55,553 bases of DNA. Origin: Acidobacteriota bacterium. GTDB taxonomy: Bacteria > Acidobacteriota > Terriglobia > Terriglobales > SCQP01. Shown here in pieces: positions 29,502 through 37,024 of this stretch; within the stretch, counting starts at the first letter, position 1; each line of letters begins with the position of its first letter. A program made the position numbers and the translations under genes. The notes under the pieces were generated by a model, which saw only the letters and a program-made list of their open reading frames with translations, made no database searches and was not told the DNA's origin. The stretch spans positions 1-55,553 of the forward strand of contig SCQP01000006.1 of NCBI GenBank assembly GCA_004299485.1. Direction: 5' to 3'.

Positions 29502-32015
29502 TCAGGGATGGCCCGCCCGCGCGCTTCCCGCGCTGCCCCACAGCCGCTGCAGGCCGTGCTCCATCTGCGCCGCGCTCAGCTTGACAGGATCGGGCAGCGC
29601 CGCCAGCCCCCGGCGGGCGTCGCCCAGTGCCGCCTCCACGCGCCCCAGTTTCCAATTGGCCGCACTCACCGTCGCGCAATCGAAGGCGTTCGTGCAGCCG
29701 CCCCCGTTTGCCGCCTCTTGCAGAAACTCCCGGGCGGCTTCCCGGCTCCGGGCCACCGCCGGCGCGGCCGCTTCGATCCGGGCTGCGCTGAGCAGCAGGT
29801 TGACATCGGCCGCCGGCCGGCGAGCCAGCCGTTCCATGCGCAGCCGCGCCTGCTGCAGCCGCGCTCGCGCGCCGGCCGCATCGCCGGCGGCCAGCAGGCT
29901 GGCCGCCAGATCGGCACCGCTGTCGGCAACACTGGCTGCCGCCAGTGGCCGCAGGGGATCGAGCCGCTCGCTCTGCTGCGCCAACCCCAACGCCCGCCGG
30001 GCCAGCCGGTTGCGCTTCTTTCCCGCCGGCCGGTGCTCCAGATCGATAAGCAGCATCCCGCGCAGGCGCCCGATGTTTTCCACGTCCGCCGGGTCGGCCG
30101 CAGCCAGCTTTTCGCCCAGCGCCTCCGCTTGTTCGAAATCGGCTCGCGCCGCCGCCGGGGCGCGTTGCAGTTCCATCTGGGCGCGCGCGCCATAGGCAAC
30201 CGCCAGATCGAACTCAGCTTCCCGGTTCGCGGGATCGGCCGCCGCCAGCGCCGCGGCGCCGTTGACGCCTTTGCTGGCCGCCGCCAGCGCCGCCGGATAC
30301 GCGCCCGCGGCGGCCAGTGCCGCGGCCAGATCGCAGTCCACGCCCGCATTCCAGCGCTGATACTCCTCCCGCCCCGGCGCCGCTTCCAGCAGCACCACGC
30401 TCAGATCGCGGGCGCGGCGGTAATCGCTCACCGCGCGCCGGTACTGCGGTGCTGCCGCCCCCGGTTGCCCGAATCTCAGCCGCAGGGCCTCCGCCTCGTC
30501 GAACTCCACTCCCGCACGGCGGTAATAGGCCGTGCTCAGGCCGTACAGCGCGTTCACGTCGCTGGGCGCGCGCGCGGCCAGCGCGCGGCTGAGCGCCAGG
30601 GCGCGCGCGTAGAGCCGGCTCGCCTGCCGCAAGTGTTGCTGATACAGCAGCGGATCGCCCAGCGCCAGCGCCGCCGCGGCTACTTGCTGCTGCGCCGCCG
30701 CATCCGCCGGTCTTTGCTGCAGCGCCGCCGCGGCGGCCCGCAGCGCCTCCCGCAGCGTCGACTCGGCCGCGGCATAGCGTTCCAGCCGGGTCTCGATCCG
30801 TCCCACCAGCATCTCCGCCTCGACCGCTTGTTCGGCGTCGAGCGGCCGCAGCATCCTCAGGGCCTGCTCCGCCGAGGCCAGCGCCTGCTGCGTGCGCCCC
30901 AGGTTGGCCTGGTACGGCGCCCCCTGCAATTGCGCCAGCTTCAGATACCCCAGGGCCAGATCGTAGCGCGCCGCTGCATTCGCGCCTGGTTCCCGCGCCA
31001 ACCGCTCGAGGCGCGCCAGGCTGTCGTCCACCATTTGCTCCCGTACCCGCGTGCCGCCCGGCAGGCGCGCAATGGCGCTATCCAGTTGCAGCAGATCGGC
31101 CGCCGCCAACTGTTGTAGCGCCGTCCCGCGCTGTTCCGCCAGCCGCGCTGCCCGCTGCGCGCGCCGCATCTGCCAGAGCGTGCCCGCCAGCAGCAGCGTC
31201 CGCTGGCGCCGGAACAGCAGCCGCGCCCGGTGCGGCCACGGCCCCGCCCGCGCCAGCGGCGGCCGGAAGTTGAGAGAGCGCCGCAAATCCTGCGCCAGCG
31301 CATCCACCGAACTGTAGCGTGCTCCTGCATCCGGTGCCTGCGCTTTGGCCGCAATTGCCTCCAGGTCGGGCGAGCCGGCTGGCCCCAGCACCCGCCGCAG
31401 AATCGCTCCCAGCGCGTACACGTCACTCGCCGTGGTCAGCGGCTCGCCCCGTGTCTGTTCCGGGCTGGCGTAGCCCGGCGTCATGTAGGCCGCCAGCCCG
31501 CCGCCACCCTCGCCTGCGGCATGACTGTCCAGCAGCCGCGCAATGCCAAAATCCAGAAGTTGCGGCTCGCCCGCCGCATCGACCAGAATGTGCGCCGGCT
31601 TCAGATCGCACAGCAGCACCAGTTGCTGATGCGCGTAGCTCACGGCCGCGCACGCCTTCAGGAAGAGCTTCACCCGCTCCGGCGCGCTCAGCCGCTGTTC
31701 CTCGCACCAGGCGTCGATCGGGATGCCGGCGATGTATTGCATCGCCAGATAGCCGCGGCCGTCCTCGGCCGTGCCGGCGTCGAGAAAGCGGGCGATGTGG
31801 GGATGCTCCAGCCGCGCCAGCGCCCGCGCCTCCGCGCTGCGCGCGCCCGACAGCCGCGGCAGCAGCTTGAGCGCCACGGGGCGCTCCAGCGGCGGATCGG
31901 CGCGCAGCGCCAGGTACACCACCCCCATGCCGCCGCGCCCCAGCTCGGCAATCGGCCGGTAGGGTCCAATGCGCGGCGGCAGCGCCGGCTCCAGAAAAAG
32001 CGCCCGCGGCATCAT
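29502..32015 (-). CDS. Ser/Thr protein kinase with TPR region (main ORF of a frameshifted gene)
   Basis: 837 aa as read from ATG 32015. Kinase domain: glycine loop GRGGMG (26-31), VAIK-type Lys50, catalytic loop LCDLKPAHIL (Asp137 kept, HRD changed to LCD), DFG at 155-157, and a GYASPEQ activation end. TPR-like alanine-rich helices fill residues 290-820. The expected transmembrane helix between kinase and TPR is reduced to RRQRTLLLAGTLWQMRR (about 270-286). The true N-terminus probably lies upstream in another frame (ATG 32145) and is broken at a T5 run. It follows the ECF sigma gene directly, a usual partner. Confidence 0.85.
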   Translation of the reverse strand: MMPRALFLEPALPPRIGPYRPIAELGRGGMGVVYLALRADPPLERPVALKLLPRLSGARSAEARALARLEHPHIARFLDAGTAEDGRGYLAMQYIAGIPIDAWCEEQRLSAPERVKLFLKACAAVSYAHQQLVLLCDLKPAHILVDAAGEPQLLDFGIARLLDSHAAGEGGGGLAAYMTPGYASPEQTRGEPLTTASDVYALGAILRRVLGPAGSPDLEAIAAKAQAPDAGARYSSVDALAQDLRRSLNFRPPLARAGPWPHRARLLFRRQRTLLLAGTLWQMRRAQRAARLAEQRGTALQQLAAADLLQLDSAIARLPGGTRVREQMVDDSLARLERLAREPGANAAARYDLALGYLKLAQLQGAPYQANLGRTQQALASAEQALRMLRPLDAEQAVEAEMLVGRIETRLERYAAAESTLREALRAAAAALQQRPADAAAQQQVAAAALALGDPLLYQQHLRQASRLYARALALSRALAARAPSDVNALYGLSTAYYRRAGVEFDEAEALRLRFGQPGAAAPQYRRAVSDYRRARDLSVVLLEAAPGREEYQRWNAGVDCDLAAALAAAGAYPAALAAASKGVNGAAALAAADPANREAEFDLAVAYGARAQMELQRAPAAARADFEQAEALGEKLAAADPADVENIGRLRGMLLIDLEHRPAGKKRNRLARRALGLAQQSERLDPLRPLAAASVADSGADLAASLLAAGDAAGARARLQQARLRMERLARRPAADVNLLLSAARIEAAAPAVARSREAAREFLQEAANGGGCTNAFDCATVSAANWKLGRVEAALGDARRGLAALPDPVKLSAAQMEHGLQRLWGSAGSARAGHP

Positions 32016-32145
32016 GCCACGCCAGCAGCCGCGCTACTTCGCGTGCGATTGCCGCCGGCGCGCTCGCCAGCCCCCGCACCCGTTCCTCCGGCGCCAGCTC
32101 GACCAGCTCAGCCAACAGGACTTCCGCGCTCACCTCATCCGGCAT
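31995..32145 (-). pseudogene. Out-of-frame N-terminal piece of the Ser/Thr kinase
   Basis: From ATG 32145 the frame reads MPDEVSAEVLLAELVELAPE and reaches LLAWHDAAGAF, the standard lead-in of this kinase family. It then leaves the kinase frame at a run of five T (plus strand A5, 31995-31999). Removing one T joins GAF to LEPALPPRIGPYRP and gives an intact protein of about 880 aa. The ATG overlaps the sigma factor stop by 11 nt. Either a real mutation or an assembly error. Confidence 0.75.
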
Positions 32146-32725
32146 CGCCTTCGGCTGCAGCCGCTTTGCAGCCGCCCTCCAGCTCCCCGTACAGCCACGC
32201 CCGCGCCCAGGTCCACTGCCGCGCCACGCTGCGCGACGAAATGCCCAGCACCTCTGCTGCCTCTTCGACCGTCAGGCCGGCAAAGTAGCGCAGCTCCACC
32301 AGCCGGCATTTCTCCGCATCCATGGCCGCCAGTTTTTGCAGGGCAAGGTCCAGCGCCAGCAGATCGGCGCCGCGCGGCGCCACGCTCGATTCGCTCAGCG
32401 TCCAGGCCTCGGGCGCGGTGCGCTTCGCCGCCCGCCGCGCACGCGCATGATCCACCAGAATGCGCCGCATCATGTGCGCCGCCACGCCATAGAGCTGCTG
32501 CCGTTCCTGCCAGTCCACGGCGCTCTGGCGGCTGAGCCGCAGAAAGGCCTCGTGCACCAGCGCCGTCGCCTGCAGCGTCGGCGCCGCGCGCTCGCCCCGC
32601 AGCGCCCGCTGCGCAATGCGCCGCAGGTCCTCGTACACCAGCGGCGCCAGGCGGTCGAACGCGCCCTCCTCGCCTTGCTGCCAGGCGCGCAACAGCAGCG
32701 TGATTTCGCCGGCTTCCGCGCTCAT
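32135..32725 (-). CDS. ECF-type RNA polymerase sigma factor (TIGR02999-like)
   Basis: 196 aa. Region 2: LAPLVYEDLRRIAQRAL, then LVHEAFLRLSRQ and MMRRILVDHARARRA. Region 4: RYFAGLTVEEAAEVLGISSR followed by VARQWTWARAWL. The LVHEA and RRILVDHAR signatures are typical of the ECF group that sits beside TPR Ser/Thr kinases in Acidobacteriota and Planctomycetes. Its stop overlaps the kinase start by 11 nt, implying coupled expression and probably a shared signalling role. A GAGAGG site lies before the ATG. Confidence 0.92.
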   Translation of the reverse strand: MSAEAGEITLLLRAWQQGEEGAFDRLAPLVYEDLRRIAQRALRGERAAPTLQATALVHEAFLRLSRQSAVDWQERQQLYGVAAHMMRRILVDHARARRAAKRTAPEAWTLSESSVAPRGADLLALDLALQKLAAMDAEKCRLVELRYFAGLTVEEAAEVLGISSRSVARQWTWARAWLYGELEGGCKAAAAEGDAG

Positions 32726-32782
32726 TCCGGGGGCCTCTCGCCAGCATTCTACACTGACTGAGGCCCCGGAGTTGTCCCACGG

Positions 32783-35700
32783 CTAATTGACAGTCAGAGT
32801 GAGTTGTTGTGACCGGCTTCCGGTGGTGCCCGTTGCCGTCAGCGTCAGCGTGTAGGTGCCCGCGGGCGTGCCGGAGGGTGAGCTCGTCGGTTGCGTCGGT
32901 CCGAGAATGGGGCTACTGCCGCCGCAGGCTACCATCAGGCTCAGGGCGCCCATGCCCGCCACGGCCGCCAGCCAGCGCCGCGCCCGCGGCCGGCCGGCCA
33001 GCCCGCGCCAGCCCGCGCCCAGTAAGCCCAGGGCGAGTGCCGCCAGCAGCCCATCCAGCTCCGGCCAGCCTGCCGGCGGTGCTGGTGACGCCGGCGGCGC
33101 GATCAGCCCGCCCGAGCGCGCCTGGGTGGTTACATTGACGCTCACCGGTACCGCGGTGCTGCCCAGCCCGAAGCTGTTGGGTACGGGCGCGCAAGTCGCT
33201 CCCTGTGGCGCCCCCGTGCAGGTCAGGTTGAAGGTGCCACTGGCGCCTGCGAGCGGCGTGAACAGCAGGCTATAGCTGGCCGAGTTGCCCGCGGTCACGC
33301 TGGCCGAGGTCGCCGACCCGCTCGCCGCCGCGACCGTCATATCCGTTCCGGTCCCGCTCAGCGCCGCCGTCGCCGGCGAGCCGCTGCCGGTAAAGCTCAC
33401 CGTCAGCGTGCCCGTCCGGCTGCCGGTTGCCGTAGGCGTAAACGTCACCGCAACCGTGCAGGTCTTGCTTGCCGCCACCGAGCTGCCGCAAGTGTTGGTC
33501 TCGGCAAAATCGCCCGAGACGGTGATGCCGGTCACCGGAATCGCCGCGCTGCCCGCGTTGCTGATCGTGATGGTTTGCGCCGCGGCCGTAGAGCCGGCCA
33601 GCTCGCCGCTGAACGTCAGCGACGAGGGCGACAGCGTCAACTGCGAAAGAACGCCGGTGCCGCTGAGCGCAATCGACTGCGGCGAACCGGCGGCGCTGTC
33701 GTTCACCGTGAGCGTGCCCGAGGCCGCACCGGTCGCCGTGGGCGCAAACGTCACCGCGAAGCTGCACGTCTTGCCCGCAGCCACGCTCGAGCCGCAGGTA
33801 TTGGTCTGGGCGAACGGTCCGGTGAGGGCGATCGAGTTGATCGCCAGCGCCACCCCGCCGCTGTTGGTCAGGGTGATACTCTGGGCCGCGCTGGTCGTGC
33901 CTGTCGCCTGTGCGGCGAACGTGAGCGACGTGGCTGAAGGCGTTGCCGTCGCCGGCGCCGCTCCCGTCCCGCTCAGCGCCACGGTCACTGCATTCGTGAC
34001 AATATTGGTCTGCACCGAAAGCGTGCCGGTCCGCGAGCCCGTCGCGGTGGGCTTGAACGTCACCGAAACGGTGCAGCTCGCGCCCGCCGCGAGCGACGCT
34101 CCGCAGGTATTGATTGCGGCAAAATCCCCAGTTGCGGCGACGCTCGTGATTGTCTCCGCCGCCAGCCCAGGGTTGGTCAGCGTCACCGTTTCCGCCGCGC
34201 TCGTACTCGCCGTCGCCTGCGCACTGAAACTCAGGCTTGCCGGTGCCGGTACGGGCAGCCCGGCCGCATTCACAATCTCCAGCACCCGGTCGGAGCTGTT
34301 ATCGACGACAAACAAATTGCCGCTGTTGTCGAGGCGTATGGTTTCCGGATCGCCGAGGTGCGCCTTGCTGGCCGCGCCGCCTTCGCCGCTATAGTCATCC
34401 ACCCCGGTTCCTGCCAGCGTTTCGATATTTCCCGTCGCGGCGATCACCTCCCGCACCCGGCTTGCCCCCGAGTCGGCCACGTAGATATTGCCCGCGCCGT
34501 CGACCGCGATGCCGTCGGTAAACGTCAGCGTCGCCGCCGTGGCCAGACCGCCATCGCCCGCGCCCGCAGTCCCGCAGCCGCAGCCGGCGACGGTGGTGAT
34601 GACCCCGCTCTTGGCGCTCACTTCACGGATGCGTCCTTTCACGTCGGTGGTCATTCCTTCGTCGTCGGTGCCGCCGTCGCTGTCGGCCAAATACAAATTG
34701 CCACTGGCGTCCACCGCGATCGTGTTCGGGCCCAGGAGCTCGGCGCTCGTGGCTGCGCCATCATCCCCGCTGAAGCCATACGTCCCGTTGCCCGCTACCG
34801 TCGTGATCACGCCGCTTTTGGCGTCCACCCGGCGCACTCGGTAGTTGTTCGAGTCGGCAATGTAGAGATTGCCCGCGCTATCGATCGCCAACCCGTAAGC
34901 ACCATGGATTTCCGCGCTGGCTGCTGGCCCGCCGTCACCGCCATAGCCGCAGGTGCCGGTTCCGGCGTACAGGCTTAGGCTGCCCGCGGGCGTAATCTCC
35001 TCGACCGCGCAGCCGCTGCCGTCGCCCACAAACAAATCGCCCGCCGCGTTCTCGACCACGTCTTCCGGATCATTGAGTTTCGCTCCGGTGCCCGTGTCGC
35101 TCGCAATACTGTGGATATTTCCATCCGCTGTCATCTCGTCCACGCCGCCGCCGCTGCCCTCCACCGCCAGCAACAAATTCCCGCTCCCATCCGGCCACAC
35201 CCCGGTGGAGTTGATGGCCGAGTCCAGCGCCGTGTAGGTCGGATCCGATGCCCCTGTGTGAACAAACGAATTGAAAAAATGTCCGTTTCCCGCCAGAATC
35301 GTCGCCGTTCCTCCGGCAGGGATCTGGTACACGTAAGGGCCATCGTTGTCGGTTATATCCAGATTCCCATGGCCATCCACGAATATGCCGCGGATGTTGT
35401 ATAGCGTATGCGTCCCAAGATTGGCCCCCGACGCCGCCGCGGTGAGCGTGTTTCCCCCCGCTTTGATTTCCCAAACTACCTGCCCGCTGCTCGAGTCGGC
35501 GCCGAAGTACAGGTCGCCGGCGGCATCCACGTACAGGGCGCTGATGCCCGTAATCGCCGGCGCGGTCGCCGCCATGCCCGCCGCCGCCGCGCCGCTTCCG
35601 CCGCCGGCAATCACGGTATCGTTGCCGTTGCTGAGATTGATTTCCGTGATATTGCCGTTGATGTAGTCGGCTACATACAGGTTCTTGCCGCTGGGATCCA

Positions 35701-36391
35701 GGGCCAGCGCAGACGGCTCCTTATACGCATACGCCAGCGCCTGCGTACCGCTCCCTCCGCCACCCGCGATAGTCGAAATGTTGCCGGTCGCCGCCGATAC
35801 TTCCCGCACCCGGCCGCCAGCCTCATCGGCCAGGAAGATATCGCCGCTGCTGTCTACGGCCAGGCCTTCCGGATCCTGTAGTTCCGCCTTCAGCGCCAGT
35901 CCGCCGTCGCCTGCCAACCCCACCGTGCCGTCACCGGCTACGGTACTGATGTCGCCAGTCGAGGCATCAATTTTCCGCACCGTTCCATTGCCCCAATCGG
36001 CGACATAAATGTTGCCCGCCGCATCCACCGCCATCCCGAAGATATCGCTCAGCGTTGCCGCCGTCGCTGGACCGCCGTCGCCATTGTCCGGACACGGCTG
36101 GCCATCCCCGTTCGCACCACATTCCAGGGATGCCCCTGTACCCGCGATGATCGTAATGATTCCCTTCGAGTCAATCCGGAACACGTGCTGCTCATCCCGG
36201 AACAGAAAGTTCCCGGACGCATCCGCCGCCCCGTTGCCGGGGCGACTCAGGCTGGCAGCGGTTGCCGGAATATTGTTCGGCCCGCCGCCGGCGACGGTCT
36301 TCACCGTAATCTGCTGCGCGGCTAAGGGCAAGGCAATGGCCAGTGCCACGGCGGGCGCCAGCCAGTTCAGGGGGTGGAAGCTACGGGTCAT
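32783..36391 (-). CDS. Secreted NHL-repeat / choice-of-anchor-D protein
   Basis: 1202 aa. ATG 36391 is chosen: GAGGGAAA upstream and a signal peptide (LAPAVALAIALPLAAQ). About 12 NHL-type beta-propeller blades follow (residues 30-720; repeated NIYVADSGASRVREV and GDGGLATAA patterns). Then come three to four choice-of-anchor-D/HYDIN-type beta-sandwich repeats, each with an NTCGSSVAA-KTC-VTFTPTATG core. A Pro-rich segment, one membrane helix and a short Ig-like end (TYTLTLTATG) close the protein. Surface exposed; the role is unknown, and adhesion or scaffolding is only an inference. Confidence 0.85.
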   Translation of the reverse strand: MTRSFHPLNWLAPAVALAIALPLAAQQITVKTVAGGGPNNIPATAASLSRPGNGAADASGNFLFRDEQHVFRIDSKGIITIIAGTGASLECGANGDGQPCPDNGDGGPATAATLSDIFGMAVDAAGNIYVADWGNGTVRKIDASTGDISTVAGDGTVGLAGDGGLALKAELQDPEGLAVDSSGDIFLADEAGGRVREVSAATGNISTIAGGGGSGTQALAYAYKEPSALALDPSGKNLYVADYINGNITEINLSNGNDTVIAGGGSGAAAAGMAATAPAITGISALYVDAAGDLYFGADSSSGQVVWEIKAGGNTLTAAASGANLGTHTLYNIRGIFVDGHGNLDITDNDGPYVYQIPAGGTATILAGNGHFFNSFVHTGASDPTYTALDSAINSTGVWPDGSGNLLLAVEGSGGGVDEMTADGNIHSIASDTGTGAKLNDPEDVVENAAGDLFVGDGSGCAVEEITPAGSLSLYAGTGTCGYGGDGGPAASAEIHGAYGLAIDSAGNLYIADSNNYRVRRVDAKSGVITTVAGNGTYGFSGDDGAATSAELLGPNTIAVDASGNLYLADSDGGTDDEGMTTDVKGRIREVSAKSGVITTVAGCGCGTAGAGDGGLATAATLTFTDGIAVDGAGNIYVADSGASRVREVIAATGNIETLAGTGVDDYSGEGGAASKAHLGDPETIRLDNSGNLFVVDNSSDRVLEIVNAAGLPVPAPASLSFSAQATASTSAAETVTLTNPGLAAETITSVAATGDFAAINTCGASLAAGASCTVSVTFKPTATGSRTGTLSVQTNIVTNAVTVALSGTGAAPATATPSATSLTFAAQATGTTSAAQSITLTNSGGVALAINSIALTGPFAQTNTCGSSVAAGKTCSFAVTFAPTATGAASGTLTVNDSAAGSPQSIALSGTGVLSQLTLSPSSLTFSGELAGSTAAAQTITISNAGSAAIPVTGITVSGDFAETNTCGSSVAASKTCTVAVTFTPTATGSRTGTLTVSFTGSGSPATAALSGTGTDMTVAAASGSATSASVTAGNSASYSLLFTPLAGASGTFNLTCTGAPQGATCAPVPNSFGLGSTAVPVSVNVTTQARSGGLIAPPASPAPPAGWPELDGLLAALALGLLGAGWRGLAGRPRARRWLAAVAGMGALSLMVACGGSSPILGPTQPTSSPSGTPAGTYTLTLTATGTTGSRSQQLTLTVN

Positions 36392-36414
36392 AAGTTTCCC
36401 TCTCACTCCACTAA

Positions 36415-36450
36415 CGCGGCTTCCGCCGCGAAAGGCTGCCACTGGCAGCC
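36415..36450. other. Two tandem hairpins in a divergent spacer
   Basis: CGCGGC-TTCC-GCCGCG (36415-36430) and GGCTGCC-ACT-GGCAGCC (36434-36450) lie between the divergent NHL and DUF4214-like genes. The second resembles the CTGCCAGTGGCAG hairpin in the TonB receptor repeat. They could be regulatory or a repeat remnant. Confidence 0.5.
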
Positions 36451-36478
36451 TGCGGCGGCCATTTGCGCGTTCTCTAAC

Positions 36479-36997
36479 ATGGGGAAAAGGTGTGTCCTGA
36501 CCCTGCTGGGTCTGGCCTTGGCCGTGGTTCTGCTGGCGGCAGCTTGGAGGAGCCCTGAGCGCCAGCGGGCGGACCCTGCCGGGAATCGAAGCCCGCACTC
36601 CAAGCGACCAACGGGAGCGACCAGGGCAAAAAGTGGCGAGCCACTGGCGCAGCAGCCAGGACGCCGTGCCTTGGTCGAGCAGGCGTTCCAGCAGGTTCTA
36701 GGCCGTTCGCCCGGCCCAGACGAGCTGCGCTATTGGCTTGCCGTGCCGGCGAACGACCCCCGCGTGCAGACCGAGCAGGCGCTGGTGCGCCAGCAGCGAC
36801 TTTTTCTGGAGCGATTTCCCGCAGCCCGCGCCGCCGTCATCCAGCGCGCGTTTGCCGCTGCCCTGCACTGCACGCCGAACGCGGCCGCCCAAGGCGCGTG
36901 GGATTTGCTGATCGAGACCAGCGGCACGACTTACGCCGAACTGGTCACCCAGCTCCAGCATCTCGGTCCCGCCGCGCGCACGCAGTGTGCCCACTGA
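36479..36997 (+). CDS. Small exported DUF4214-like protein carrying an in-frame 111-bp repeat
   Basis: 172 aa from ATG 36479; no clear Shine-Dalgarno. The N-terminal signal or anchor is VLTLLGLALAVVLLAA. It is followed at once by 37 residues (WRSPERQRADPAGNR...AKSGEP) encoded by the dispersed 111-bp element. The C-terminal part (about 65-165) has QAFQQVLGRSPGPDELRYWL, resembling the LGR-PD--GL-YW core of DUF4214. Without the element the protein would be about 135 aa. The element falls right after the hydrophobic segment. Confidence 0.7.
   Translation: MGKRCVLTLLGLALAVVLLAAAWRSPERQRADPAGNRSPHSKRPTGATRAKSGEPLAQQPGRRALVEQAFQQVLGRSPGPDELRYWLAVPANDPRVQTEQALVRQQRLFLERFPAARAAVIQRAFAAALHCTPNAAAQGAWDLLIETSGTTYAELVTQLQHLGPAARTQCAH
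36534..36644 (+). repeat. 111-bp dispersed element (family D, copy 1), in frame
   Basis: 111 bp from TGGCGGCAGCTTGGAGG to GTGGCGAGCCAC. Internal inverted repeat GCTTGGAG (36542-36549) / CTCCAAGC (36598-36605); the end GTGGC-GA-GCCAC is a small palindrome. It differs from copies at 48300 and 52323 by about two to three substitutions and no indels. Length 111 = 37 codons, so it preserves frame. Confidence 0.95.
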
Positions 36998-37024
36998 CTG
37001 CTTCCGGTTCTAAACTGAATAGCC

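Noticed and set aside
29502-32145. Programmed ribosomal frameshift in the kinase gene
   Set aside because: The required shift is +1 (skip one T) and the site GGC GCT TTT TCT is not a recognised slippery sequence with a downstream stimulator; an indel or sequencing error is simpler.
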